64,000 nt of DNA from Bin34 sp963422415 (GCA_963422415.1 OY729430.1:2976001-3040000); one strand, 5' to 3'. Numbered from the stretch's first letter, positions 12,941 to 22,343 are shown. A program made the numbers and translations. Notes: generated by a model from the letters alone, not told the origin.

Positions 12941-15900
12941 CTATCGGGGTCGTGCGGTGCCGGCCTGAGGCAAGGAAAGCAAGGCAAAGAGGCGTTCATT
13001 GGACAGCTCCGTCAGCCAAGCTTCACCGCTGCCTAGGATCTCTTCGGCCAATACCGTCTTGCCACGAATGAGATTGTCCACATGTTCCTCGATGGTGCCG
13101 GCCACCATGAACTTGTACACCTGGACCCGGCGCGTTTGACCGATTCGATGGGCCCTGTCCGTGGCCTGCTGTTCCACCGCCGGATTCCACCAGCGATCAT
13201 AGTGATATACCTGATTGGCGGCCGTCAGGTTGATGCCGACGCCGCCCGTGCGCAGGCTGAGCAGCAGAATGGGTGCTTCCTGCGCCCCCTGCTGGAAGCG
13301 ATCCACCATTTCCTGACGACGCGACAAGTCAATGCTTCCATGCAGGAAATCCGCATGTATGCCCAGTTTGTTCTGCAGGTTCCGCTGCAGAAACTCCCCC
13401 ATGCGCACGAAGGTAGTGAAGATAATGGCCTTATTCCGATTGTCCAGGGATTCCTCCAGCATTTCCGTGATCCGGTCCAGCTTGCCGCTCCGGCGGCTCA
13501 ACGCCGTGTCATCTTCCTGCAACAGGGCCGGATGGTTCGCAATCTTCTTGAGCCGGGTAATGAGGGCCAAAATGGCGCCACGCCGGTGCATCCCCTCCAA
13601 ATCGTCCAGATCGGACCGCGCGGCGGAAACAGCTTGGGCATAGAGCAGAGTCTGTTCCGGGGTGAGATCGCATGCCACCGTGATTTCCTGTTTCTCAGGC
13701 AATTCCGAGATTACATCGGGATCGGACTTGAGACGACGCAACACAAAGGGTTGTACAATCGTTTTCAGATGATTCCGCCGCTGCACATCGCTCTGACCTT
13801 CAATGGGTCGAATGTAGCGCCGGAAAAAAGTGGCTTGGGGCCCCAAATAGCCCCGGTTCACAAAATCCAGCACACTCCAGAGTTCGGAGAGCCGATTTTC
13901 AATGGGGGTGCCGGTCAGCGCTATTTTGTGCTGTCCGACAAAGGAACGAATGGCCTGGGCCTGTTGCGTCGCGGCGTTCTTGATATTCTGGGCTTCGTCA
14001 ATGACCAGGCTGTGCCACGACACGCTGCGCAGAATCTCCTGGTCCACGCGGGCTGTGCCAAAGCTGGTCAAGATCACGTCATACCGGCCCAATTCGGCCA
14101 AAAACTGGGAAGCTTCGACACGGCGTGGTCCATGATGTACATGGACTTGCAGGTGGGGGGCGAAGCGAGCGATTTCGCGCTGCCAGTTGCGCAATACGCT
14201 GGTGGGACAAATCAGCAGTCGGGGCAACCGTCCTGGCGTGGTCCGCGCCCGCTCTTGCACCAGAAACAGGGCGATGGCCTGCACGGTCTTGCCCAAGCCC
14301 ATGTCATCGGCCAAACAGGTCCCCAAGCCTATCTCGTGTAGATACCAGAGCCAGGCCAAGCCTCGTTTCTGATAGGGCCGCAAACTACCCACAAAGCCTG
14401 GAGGTTCGTCCAGACTTTCATCCCAAGTTGCGGACTGCAGGCCCTGCCAGATTCTTTGCAGTCTGCCTGCCGGAGTCTCCATACGGACCGGCAGGACCGG
14501 CAGTTCCCTTCGATCCTTGCCTGCGATATCGGCCCAGGTCCAAAGGTTGGGATGGACCTGAGGCTGGGCATGCTCCTGGAGCAAACGCAGAGCCTGAAAG
14601 AAGTTGACCTTTTGATCCTGAGTCTCATGGGTCAAACTGAGGTGTGCCGCCTCAATCTGTTCCCGATTGAAGCGGATCCACTGGTCATTCATGTACACGA
14701 GCGGAGTCTTGGCATGGGCCAAATTCCGGACTTGGCTTGGCGAAAGAACTTCATTCTCCAAGGCCAACCGCCATTCCAGGACAAAGACATTTGGGTCTGC
14801 CGGGGCCAAGGCCTGGTCCGCTCCCCCCGGGGTATTGTGGCCATCCCGCAATTGCATGACCAGCCGTACATCCCCACGGGACCCTGGATTCCACCACGCC
14901 GGCAACACAATCTTGAAACCGGCGTCTTCGAGCAGTTCGGCGCCGCTGTCCAGAAACTCAAAAGCCTCCTGTACCGTCAACTGCAGCGCGGTGGGTTGCC
15001 TCGTGTCCGCCATCCGGCGCAGAGGCGACCACAGATGGCTGGCTACCCGCAGTCCGGTCAAAAGAAACAGGCTGGGATTGGCAGGGGTTTCGGCGTCCAA
15101 GGTCCGAAACCCGGATTCCCCTGCCTCCTTCCAGATGTCCGCCGCTTTCAGATAATGCGGGTCCCGCAGGTCTTGCTGCACCCCGAAGGTCAAGGTCCAG
15201 AGTGCATTCTCCTGAGCGGCCTCTTTGGGTGATGGAGCTTGCAATTCAAAAGTCACTTGGGCGTGCGTCTGATCGAAGTGGGTCGCCCGTGAAATCCAGT
15301 CCTGCCATTGATGACGGAATTCCTGCTGCAGCTCCACCGGGACTTGGGTGATGTCCACCACTTTGCCGTCCAGTAGCCGAGACCACAGATCGCCTGCCGC
15401 GGACCAAGTGACGGGAGTGGCCCCATTGCGGTGCATGGCGGACATCGGCAGCTTCGCCATGCGTCGGCGCATCAAGCCATTCACGGTCGTGTTCAGAAAG
15501 TCGCGCAAGAGCTGGGACTTTTCAACCTGTCCGGTCCGGTTGGGTTCATATTCCAGATTCACCGCCGGCATCAAGGCCAGCAGTCGTTGGATGCAGTCTT
15601 CCAAATCCGAATTTCCTCTCCAAATCCGCCAGTCCAACTGCAGATTCCCGCCTCGAGTTCGCAGTGTGGGCAATACGCATCCACTTCTGATCAGGGATGT
15701 TGCGCATTTCCAGGCCACGCACCAGAAGAGCGTATCGGCGCTCAGATGAAAACCGGGATCGATTGCCGACCCGTCAAGGGCATGTGGGACCCCTCTGTTC
15801 CGGGATCGATCGTCCGTCCGCACAAGCAATTCCAGAAGGGACAAGGCCAAAGGAACCGGCAAGAGCACTCCAAATACGGGCTGGCTCTGCAGGGGCCGCT

Positions 15901-16189
15901 CTGGCATGGCGGTGCGCTCGTCCTCTTCCATCGGCACGTTGACCGTGAGCTTGCACAACCTCATGGCCTGCAGATCCGCGTCAGGCAGGATCTGGTGCAG
16001 CTGAAAGCGCAGCAGCGCGGGCGGAGCCACGGAGCTGGTCGGGGAAACCTGAGTGGAGCCATCAGGGACACTCCCCGCAGACGGGACTACATACCGGTTT
16101 TGGGTCCGAACTTCGCCCCACGCGAAGAGCGAGCCGGCATCCTCCGCTTGACGGGGTGCAATCCAGGCTGAACGGAGAAAGGTGGGCAT
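12941..16189 (-). CDS. SNF2-family ATP-dependent helicase/translocase
   Basis: Double-stranded DNA translocase of the RapA/HepA-related bacterial SNF2 group. The N-terminal half, with the SNF2_N-associated domain, precedes two RecA-like lobes: motif I DDMGLGKT near residue 630, DEAQ box near 730, LTGTPIENRLSELWS, and in the second lobe SLRTGGVGINLTAANQVYHYD and DRAHRIGQTR. I chose ATG 16189 (1082 residues) because the segment MPTFLRSAWIAPRQAEDAG looks like the family N-terminus. The frame stays open to a GTG at 16363, but that would place the start almost on a -10 box. The SWIM-like gene follows 18 bases downstream. Confidence 0.92.
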   Translation of the reverse strand: MPTFLRSAWIAPRQAEDAGSLFAWGEVRTQNRYVVPSAGSVPDGSTQVSPTSSVAPPALLRFQLHQILPDADLQAMRLCKLTVNVPMEEDERTAMPERPLQSQPVFGVLLPVPLALSLLELLVRTDDRSRNRGVPHALDGSAIDPGFHLSADTLFWCVAWKCATSLIRSGCVLPTLRTRGGNLQLDWRIWRGNSDLEDCIQRLLALMPAVNLEYEPNRTGQVEKSQLLRDFLNTTVNGLMRRRMAKLPMSAMHRNGATPVTWSAAGDLWSRLLDGKVVDITQVPVELQQEFRHQWQDWISRATHFDQTHAQVTFELQAPSPKEAAQENALWTLTFGVQQDLRDPHYLKAADIWKEAGESGFRTLDAETPANPSLFLLTGLRVASHLWSPLRRMADTRQPTALQLTVQEAFEFLDSGAELLEDAGFKIVLPAWWNPGSRGDVRLVMQLRDGHNTPGGADQALAPADPNVFVLEWRLALENEVLSPSQVRNLAHAKTPLVYMNDQWIRFNREQIEAAHLSLTHETQDQKVNFFQALRLLQEHAQPQVHPNLWTWADIAGKDRRELPVLPVRMETPAGRLQRIWQGLQSATWDESLDEPPGFVGSLRPYQKRGLAWLWYLHEIGLGTCLADDMGLGKTVQAIALFLVQERARTTPGRLPRLLICPTSVLRNWQREIARFAPHLQVHVHHGPRRVEASQFLAELGRYDVILTSFGTARVDQEILRSVSWHSLVIDEAQNIKNAATQQAQAIRSFVGQHKIALTGTPIENRLSELWSVLDFVNRGYLGPQATFFRRYIRPIEGQSDVQRRNHLKTIVQPFVLRRLKSDPDVISELPEKQEITVACDLTPEQTLLYAQAVSAARSDLDDLEGMHRRGAILALITRLKKIANHPALLQEDDTALSRRSGKLDRITEMLEESLDNRNKAIIFTTFVRMGEFLQRNLQNKLGIHADFLHGSIDLSRRQEMVDRFQQGAQEAPILLLSLRTGGVGINLTAANQVYHYDRWWNPAVEQQATDRAHRIGQTRRVQVYKFMVAGTIEEHVDNLIRGKTVLAEEILGSGEAWLTELSNERLFALLSLPQAGTARPR

Positions 16190-16367
16190 TAAGAACCGTG
16201 CAATGAACCCTGCCTTGCCCAAGCCTGTGACCGCGTACAGAACGCCTAGGCACAACAGGGCAAACGGCCAGTATATCACCTGGAACGAGTGATCTGATGC
16301 CCGCGCCCAATCTCGTTTGTGGACGCATCGCGGTGGCCATTCTGTTCTGGGGTGGGAAATCACCCTT

Positions 16368-16373
16368 TATAAT
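16368..16373 (+). promoter_or_regulatory. Candidate -10 element of aspS
   Basis: Perfect TATAAT hexamer 45 bases before the aspS start codon. The sequence 17 bases further upstream (TTCTGG) is a poor -35 match. On the opposite strand the same bases read TATAAA, which could serve the divergent SNF2 gene. Confidence 0.5.
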
Positions 16374-16403
16374 TAGGCTGCGGGTCGTGATGGCTCTGAG
16401 TAA

Positions 16404-16411
16404 GGGAGGAG
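16404..16411 (+). promoter_or_regulatory. Ribosome-binding site of aspS
   Basis: GGGAGGAG ends six bases before the ATG at 16418. It is the strongest Shine-Dalgarno site noticed in the window and fixes the aspS start. Confidence 0.8.
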
Positions 16412-16417
16412 TCACAT

Positions 16418-18217
16418 ATGCTAAAGTCTCATTCTTGTGGTGAACTTAGGAAGTCCCACTGCAATCAGGAGGTCACCTTGGCTGGCTGGGTGACTGTACG
16501 ACGGGACCATGGTGGTTTGATATTCCTTGATCTGCGTGACCGATTCGGCGTCACACAGATCACCGTAGACGCGGAGAGGGACGTGGACGTCCACGCCGAG
16601 GCCACCAAAATCCGAACCGAATATGTAGTGCAGATCCTCGGCACGGTGCAGGACCGCCCCGCTGGACTGGAAAATCCAGAGCTGACAACAGGCGAAATCG
16701 AGGTTGCGGCCTCGGCGGTCCGGATTTTGAATTCCTCCCTGACGCCGCCTTTCTACATCCGTGCGGAAGCGGATGACACGGACGAAGCCCTGCGCCTCAA
16801 GTATCGTTACCTGGATCTCCGTCGTCCCAACATGATTCGGAATTTGCTGTTGCGACACGAGTTGGTGCGCTTCATTCGCAATTTCCTGTCCGACCGCCAG
16901 TTCATCGAGGTGGAAACACCCTATCTGTTGAAAAGCACTCCCGAAGGGGCCCGCGATTTTGTGGTGCCCAGCCGCCTGCAGCGTGGCCTGTTCTACGCGC
17001 TGCTGCAAAGTCCCCAGCAGCTCAAGCAGCTGCTAATGGTGGCCGGTCTGGAAAGGTACTACCAGATCGCCCGCTGTTTTCGAGATGAGGACTTCCGGGC
17101 GGACCGTCAGCCGGAATTCTCGCAACTGGACATGGAGATGAGTTTCGTGGAACAGCAGGACATTCAAGCCCTGTTTGAAGATCTACTGATTGAGATGACC
17201 CATACCCATTCTCAGATGCGGATCAAAGAGATTCCCTTTCCCGTCCTGACCTACCAAGAGTGCATGGAACGCTTCGGTTCGGACCGACCCGATCTGCGTT
17301 TTGACCTTGAGCTGTTCGATGCAACGGCAGCTCTGGCCCGTTGCGATTTCAAGGTCTTCCGAGACGCCATCGAACAAGGGGGGCAGGTGAAGGGTATCCT
17401 ATACCCGGGCGGCTGCACCTTGTCCCGCAAAGCCATTGAAGGTTTGATCGACGTGGTCCGACCCGCCGGGGCACAGGGTCTGGCCTGGATCGGCCTGCAA
17501 ACCGAAATCGCCGACGAAAGCGACATTGACCCACAGGCTCTTCGCTCTCAGATCGCCCGGTTCCTTTCCCCGGCCGAACTGGCCGAGGTAATTGCCATCG
17601 GCGGGGCCCATAAGGGCGACCTGATTCTCCTGGTCGCGGATCAGCCTGCCACCGTAGCCGCCAGCCTCAACCTGTTGCGGTCCGAAGTTGCCCAACGCGC
17701 CGGGCTGGTGGACCCATGCCTTTTCGCCTTCTGTTGGGTAACGGAATTTCCGCTCCTGGAGCACGATCGTGAAACCGGCAATTGGTCGGCGGTGCATCAT
17801 CCCTTTACTTCCGCCATGGATGAGGACTGGGAGCTGCTGACCACTGACCCTGGGGCGGTGCGTGCCAAGGCATACGATGTGGTGCTCAATGGCTGGGAAC
17901 TGGCGGGAGGCAGTATCCGGATCCATGACCGCGCCCAGCAAATGACCCTTTTCTCCCAATTGAACCTGAGCAAGGAAGAAATTCAATCCGAGTTCGGACA
18001 TCTGCTGGAAGCCTTTCAGTACGGCGCCCCTCCCCATGGCGGCATAGCCATGGGCCTTGACCGAATGGCCGCTCTCTTCGCGGGCGCCACCAACATTCGG
18101 GATGTCATGGCCTTTCCCAAGTCTTCCGCCGGCTCCGATCTGATGGTCGAGGCGCCATCCAAGCTAGCCGACGAAAAACTCATGGAACTGGGTCTGGAAG
18201 TGATCGCCGACCCGTAA
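16418..18217 (+). CDS. aspS: Aspartyl-tRNA synthetase, probably non-discriminating
   Basis: Class II synthetase of the bacterial type, 599 residues. It has an N-terminal OB-fold anticodon domain, a catalytic core with motif 2 near residue 217 (FRDEDFRADRQPEFSQLD), the bacterial GAD insertion, and motif 3 near 545 (GIAMGLDRM). The OB fold carries His31 and Gly83, the residues reported at the same positions in the relaxed Pseudomonas aeruginosa enzyme. That enzyme charges both tRNA-Asp and tRNA-Asn, unlike E. coli AspRS. If so, Asn-tRNA would be completed by GatCAB, which is not in this window. Single gene with its own promoter, convergent with the methyltransferase. Confidence 0.96.
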   Translation: MLKSHSCGELRKSHCNQEVTLAGWVTVRRDHGGLIFLDLRDRFGVTQITVDAERDVDVHAEATKIRTEYVVQILGTVQDRPAGLENPELTTGEIEVAASAVRILNSSLTPPFYIRAEADDTDEALRLKYRYLDLRRPNMIRNLLLRHELVRFIRNFLSDRQFIEVETPYLLKSTPEGARDFVVPSRLQRGLFYALLQSPQQLKQLLMVAGLERYYQIARCFRDEDFRADRQPEFSQLDMEMSFVEQQDIQALFEDLLIEMTHTHSQMRIKEIPFPVLTYQECMERFGSDRPDLRFDLELFDATAALARCDFKVFRDAIEQGGQVKGILYPGGCTLSRKAIEGLIDVVRPAGAQGLAWIGLQTEIADESDIDPQALRSQIARFLSPAELAEVIAIGGAHKGDLILLVADQPATVAASLNLLRSEVAQRAGLVDPCLFAFCWVTEFPLLEHDRETGNWSAVHHPFTSAMDEDWELLTTDPGAVRAKAYDVVLNGWELAGGSIRIHDRAQQMTLFSQLNLSKEEIQSEFGHLLEAFQYGAPPHGGIAMGLDRMAALFAGATNIRDVMAFPKSSAGSDLMVEAPSKLADEKLMELGLEVIADP

Positions 18218-18281
18218 GCCAGAGGGGGCGGCCTCTTGATCCCGCGCTGGCGGATCGTCAGGGGCGCGGAAGGAGCGTGCA

Positions 18282-19136
18282 CTATGGATTCGCTTGGAGC
18301 AGGCGCGCCCAGATCCGCAGATAAGGGCATGCTACCTGCAAATAGTGATCCCAGCTGCCTGGTTCTGGAGCGCGCGTCTCGGACAATTCTTCATTCAGGC
18401 ATTCAATGACGAACCCGGATCTGTGCAGGGCCTGGGTAAAGGTGCCAAGAGTGTGTACCCAACTGCGCGGATGATCCACTGAGATCCGTTGCCCGTCTTC
18501 CAGATCCACCACCCACTGATCCGTACCGAAGACGGTCTTGAGATCCACTTCCTGATCACGGTACAAGTGCAACAGTCCATAGCCCAGCTCGACGTCAAAC
18601 CTGTCCTCGGGCACGAGCTGAGTGAAAGGATTGTGCATGTCCACTCGGTATTGCCCTCCGGGCCTGAGAACCTGGGCCACTTCCCGAAAGACCTCCCCTG
18701 CATCCGGCACGAAGTTGATGGAGTGCGGATGATAGACAATATCGAAGGAGTTGGGGGAGAACCGAGAGAGATCCCGCATGTCCCCTTGCTCCAGACGGAT
18801 GTGATGGCCATGGACCGTTGCGGCTTCCCGTTCTCGCTTCAGCTGCTCCATGGACAGATCCAAGACAGTGACCTTGGCACCCAGCCAAGCGAAGCAGGCA
18901 CCTTGCTGCCCCCCACCACCAGCCAGCACCAGCACATCCTGGCCTACCGGGTCGTCCAGCAGGCCGTCTGTGTTCAGAAAGGCCTGACACTTGGCTTCAT
19001 CCAACTCCATGAACGGCCGGGCATACAGGACACCGGCTTTGGACAGCGCATCCCAACGAGGCTGATTGTCCCGGGCCACTTGAGGATCGGGGGCGGAAGA
19101 CGTGGAAGGCAAGGCAGTCATGGGGCGTGGGCTCAT
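18282..19136 (-). CDS. Class I SAM-dependent methyltransferase
   Basis: 284 residues, methyltransferase type 11/25 fold. Motif I is VLVLAGGGGQQGACFAWLGA, the acidic end of strand 2 is VTVLDLS, the adenine-side motif is QGDMRDLSRF, and motif IV is SFDIVYHPHSIN. The C-terminal half has an added beta region. The substrate is unknown; small molecules are usual for this group. ATG 19136 was taken; TTG 19142 and ATG 19121 are alternatives, and none has a good ribosome-binding site. Divergent from the MBL-fold gene. Confidence 0.8.
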   Translation of the reverse strand: MSPRPMTALPSTSSAPDPQVARDNQPRWDALSKAGVLYARPFMELDEAKCQAFLNTDGLLDDPVGQDVLVLAGGGGQQGACFAWLGAKVTVLDLSMEQLKREREAATVHGHHIRLEQGDMRDLSRFSPNSFDIVYHPHSINFVPDAGEVFREVAQVLRPGGQYRVDMHNPFTQLVPEDRFDVELGYGLLHLYRDQEVDLKTVFGTDQWVVDLEDGQRISVDHPRSWVHTLGTFTQALHRSGFVIECLNEELSETRAPEPGSWDHYLQVACPYLRIWARLLQANP

Positions 19137-19516
19137 TGGCAAGAGGAATGGGGCGTGGCCTCATCTAGACAAGGCCGAAGTGTGCGGGTCCGAGAAATCG
19201 CGGGATTCGCTGTTGAGAATCAAGAACGGATAAAGTATATTGTGACTCGACCCTACATGGCCCGTGATCAATCAGGCACATTGTTAAACCATCGGCAATG
19301 CGAAGTGGAACATTGTAATGCGGCGTGGGCGGATTCGGCCCTATTGTCAGGCTAGATTCCGCCGCCCAGCCAGTTCCCACCTGTGACAAATGGGTTTAAA
19401 CAACCTGGTTACACGGCCATGGTGGGGTTTCTTGTTGCTAACTCTCGCGGCCCGCGGCTTGGATGCGGGGTCCCGCGCTGTCTCTGCTTGCTCCGTTACA
19501 CTCCCAGGCTGCCAAG
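19137..19516. other. Intergenic region between divergent genes
   Basis: 380 bases between the methyltransferase and the MBL-fold gene. It should hold both promoters. A patch of lower GC near 19230-19330 is the likeliest place, but I see no convincing -35/-10 pair and no supported gene. The frame open on the minus strand at 19165-19389 lacks family features. Confidence 0.4.
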
Positions 19517-20389
19517 ATGGCTCTAACCCGCATACGCGTCGCCGACGAAACTTGGGCCTTCACCAGTGAATTGTACGCCCGTGTCAACGCGGGCTTGGTC
19601 GTGACCCGCCAAGGCGGCGTTCTGATCGATACGCTGCCCTTCCCTTCGGAAACACGCCAGATGAAGAACTATATCGATCGATTGTGCGAAGCCGGAGTCA
19701 AATATGTAGTGATCACCCAGTCTGCAGCGGATCACGTCTATGGGTCCTGCTTTTTCCCGGACGCCGAATTGCTGGCGCACGAACTGACCCGGGCGCGGCT
19801 GCAAAAGTCGGGAGCTCATACCCTGCGCCAAGCCAAGGCGGATACGCCGGCCTTGCAGGATGTGCAATTGCGATTGCCGAGAGTGGTATTCGACGAAGAG
19901 CTAGTGGTGCGGATCGGCAACAAGTCAATCCATGTCATCCATGCCCCTGGCCCGGCCCCGGACACCTGCGTCGTGCACATTCCCGAAGAGAAGGTGCTCT
20001 TCGCGGGGGACTTGATGATGCACATCCCCATGATTGTGCAGTCCCAGTGTGACATCGATGTATACAAGGAATCTCTGAGCAAGCTGCACAACCTCAACTT
20101 GGAAGTGATCGTACAGGGCCATGGCGACATTCTGCTGCGGGGGGAGATCACCAGCAGCATCGAGACCACCATCGACTATCTGACCTCAATAGTGGATTGG
20201 GCCCAGGAGACCGCCGCGCGGAGAGGGACCTGGGACGATCTGTCCCAGAAGGAGATCGCCGACTTCGGTGTCTCCACGATTCCCATGGGCGAGATGGTGA
20301 CTGCCATTCATCGCGCCAATCTGCACCACTTGTGGCGCATGTATGATCCTAGGTCCCGCAGCAGACGTCGTCGGGCGAGATCAACCTAA
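19517..20389 (+). CDS. Metallo-beta-lactamase-fold protein with incomplete metal site
   Basis: 290 residues with the MBL fold layout: TRQGGVLIDTL, the metal loop, IHAPGPAPDTCVV, LFAGDLM, and QGHGD. The metal loop reads Q68-S-A70-A-D72-H73 in place of HxHxDH, and P146 stands where the next ligand His is expected. D72, H73, D165 and H202 remain. So the first zinc site (two His of the loop plus the following His) is lost, while residues of the second site are kept. It may bind one metal, act by another mechanism or be a non-catalytic relative. ATG 19517 was chosen from the domain boundary; ATG 19463 would add 18 residues. Confidence 0.75.
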   Translation: MALTRIRVADETWAFTSELYARVNAGLVVTRQGGVLIDTLPFPSETRQMKNYIDRLCEAGVKYVVITQSAADHVYGSCFFPDAELLAHELTRARLQKSGAHTLRQAKADTPALQDVQLRLPRVVFDEELVVRIGNKSIHVIHAPGPAPDTCVVHIPEEKVLFAGDLMMHIPMIVQSQCDIDVYKESLSKLHNLNLEVIVQGHGDILLRGEITSSIETTIDYLTSIVDWAQETAARRGTWDDLSQKEIADFGVSTIPMGEMVTAIHRANLHHLWRMYDPRSRSRRRRARST

Positions 20390-20447
20390 ACAGAAGGCGG
20401 AGCCACCTCCTGCATCGCGTTCTACACCCCTGTCCCCTACCGAAAGC

Positions 20448-21287
20448 ATGCCCCTCCTAGAGCTGAACCAGTCGCGTCTAGCCACGTATGCAAAGTGCGA
20501 GAGACGCTTCTTCCTGCAGTACATGCAGGAAGAGCATGTGCCCTCGCGCACCCCTCGGCTCACCCCCGAACAGGAACAGCGAATCAAACAGGGAGATCTC
20601 TTTCACCAATACTTGGAAAGAGCCCTACGCGGTCTGCCGATAGAGGATCTCCTGCAGCGGGCACCCGAGCCCATTGATCGCTGGCTGGAGGCTGCACTGC
20701 GTTTTGTAGCCCAGCTGCCGACTGGACCGCGTCTTGTGGAATTCACCTTGTCCTTGCCTTGGCACGGGATCGGGTTGACCGCCAAATACGACTTGCTGGT
20801 ACCGCACGCCGAAACGATGGTGATCGTGGATTGGAAAACGTCGGAAAGACCCCAAGCGGCCTCCCGTTGGCAGCGGGACATCCAACATGTGGTGTTCCCT
20901 TTCGTGCTGGCGGAAGCCGCCCCGCACATGGGTTGGGGTCCGATTTCTCCCAGCAACATCGAATTCGTGTACTGGTTTGCGAGCGCACCCGAGGAACCCC
21001 TGCGATTTCCCTACACCGCGGAGCAACACCAGCGAAATCGGGAATTTTTGGAAAGTCAGATTACTGACCTGTGGCAAAAGACAGGCTCCGAGCACAGGTT
21101 TCGGCAGGTGGCGGACACCCCTGAAAATCGGGGTACGCTATGCAGCCATTGCGCTTTCATGTTTCACTGCGAAAGAGGCAGCAATCCCAAGTCGGTGCGG
21201 GATCTGTCCAGTGTCTTTCTGAAGGCGGAGTTGGATCGGATTGCCTCCACGGATATCGATCTGGACCGCTATGAAATCGCTTTCTAG
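20448..21287 (+). CDS. PD-(D/E)XK nuclease with Cas4/AddB-type Fe-S cysteines
   Basis: 279-residue stand-alone RecB-family nuclease domain. It has the entry motif YAKCERRFFLQY with C17, GDLFHQYLE with H53, the active-site residues E99, D115 and D128-W-K130, the Q146 motif, and a C-terminal triad C232-x2-C235-x5-C241. One N-terminal plus three C-terminal cysteines is the 4Fe-4S arrangement known in Cas4 and AddB. Start ATG 20448 follows the MBL-fold gene by 58 bases; an upstream frame overlapping that gene is less likely. No cas, addA or addB gene is in the window, so its partner in repair or defence is unknown. Confidence 0.8.
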   Translation: MPLLELNQSRLATYAKCERRFFLQYMQEEHVPSRTPRLTPEQEQRIKQGDLFHQYLERALRGLPIEDLLQRAPEPIDRWLEAALRFVAQLPTGPRLVEFTLSLPWHGIGLTAKYDLLVPHAETMVIVDWKTSERPQAASRWQRDIQHVVFPFVLAEAAPHMGWGPISPSNIEFVYWFASAPEEPLRFPYTAEQHQRNREFLESQITDLWQKTGSEHRFRQVADTPENRGTLCSHCAFMFHCERGSNPKSVRDLSSVFLKAELDRIASTDIDLDRYEIAF

Positions 21288-21639
21288 AAGTGAAACACAT
21301 TCTTCAAGTCCATGCCTGACGGATACATGGCCCAGAATCGCCAAAGCGGCCTTGACGCTTGTCCCTGAGGCTGCAGCGCCACAGCCCGATTGCCACGCCA
21401 GACATGACAGAGACTTTGTATGGGCCGGGCGCGCCAAGACCCTGTCTATACAGAGCACAAGGCTCTGCTGCATGCAAGGCAATTGGAAGGATGCCTAAGA
21501 GGAAGGGGCCGATCCCGGAATCACCCGAGCGTGCGACACTCAACGTGAAGGATCATTCAGGCCAGTGAGCAAAAGGGCAATTTGCAGAGTGGATTATCAT
21601 TGGTCCAGAGAGACTAGATACACAACAAGGAAAAAATCG
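21288..21639. other. Intergenic region upstream of the STAS gene
   Basis: 352 bases. No coding frame with family features, no strong hairpin and no convincing promoter. TTGCAG at 21582 and TAGATA at 21615 are too far apart to pair. Confidence 0.4.
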
Positions 21640-21978
21640 ATGAAAGTGACTACGGAAGAAGCCGCAGGCGCCATGATCACCAAAACGGAAGGCCGTGTGG
21701 ACAGTTCCAACGCGCGGGCCTTTGACGACGCGTTGCGTGCGACATTTGGCGAAGGCGATCATCCCGTAATCGTGGATTGTGAGGAGCTGACCTACGTCAG
21801 CAGTGCAGGGCTGCGAGTCGTTCTGTTGGCTGCCAAGACACTGCAGCAGCAAAACAGGAAATTCAAGATCTGTTCTCTGACCAACTCGATTAGAGATCTC
21901 TTTGAAATCAGTGGCTTTGACAAAATTATCGATGTCTATCCGGATCGCAGTGCGGCGCTGGCCTCGTTGGAAAATTAG
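21640..21978 (+). CDS. STAS-domain anti-sigma factor antagonist
   Basis: 112-residue single STAS domain of the SpoIIAA/RsbV type. The strand-loop IVDCEELTYVSSAGLRVVL carries the serine pair S54/S55 where the kinase-type anti-sigma factor phosphorylates these proteins. ATG 21640 has AAGGAA upstream. In the family the dephosphorylated protein frees a sigma factor by binding its RsbW-like kinase. No RsbW-like kinase, PP2C phosphatase or sigma factor gene lies nearby, so the partners are elsewhere. Confidence 0.85.
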   Translation: MKVTTEEAAGAMITKTEGRVDSSNARAFDDALRATFGEGDHPVIVDCEELTYVSSAGLRVVLLAAKTLQQQNRKFKICSLTNSIRDLFEISGFDKIIDVYPDRSAALASLEN

Positions 21979-22343
21979 GTGGGGTCCCTTCAAGTTGTTT
22001 CCCACAACCACTGAACAGGGACGGCCCATGTCCCTCACTTCCGCAAGGCCTCCGGCCTACTCCCACATAATGTCAAGGCCACGGCCGGGAGGAGAGCATG
22101 CGTATGCGGCGTAACAGCCCGGAAGCCCGTTGCACCCAGGGGAAGCCCATCGGAATTCCAGGCCAAGAGCCGTTGACACAGGCCAAACAAGGTCTGTGCC
22201 GCGCCTCGTCCAATCCCCGTTGCCGGCAGACATGAAGCGTCTCGGTTCCGCCATCGGCTGTCTACGGAAATTGCAAGGACAGCGGCAGTTCAACCTGTCC
22301 ATCGCCAAGTGGGCGATGACGCTGTAACGACACGCGACCGACT
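21979..22343. other. Intergenic region upstream of recJ
   Basis: 365 bases. I found no supported gene or RNA. There is a weak inverted repeat, GGACAG at 22277-22282 and CTGTCC at 22295-22300, without a T run. Confidence 0.4.

Noticed and set aside
19165..19389. 74-codon minus-strand frame in an intergenic region
   Set aside because: No ribosome-binding site, no motif, and it overlaps the likely promoter region of two divergent genes.
22277..22300. Inverted repeat with GTTCAA-like loop as part of a tRNA or terminator
   Set aside because: No acceptor, D or anticodon stems can be drawn around it, and no T run follows.
22130..22327. 65-codon plus-strand frame upstream of recJ
   Set aside because: Arg/Pro-rich translation without a recognisable start site or family.
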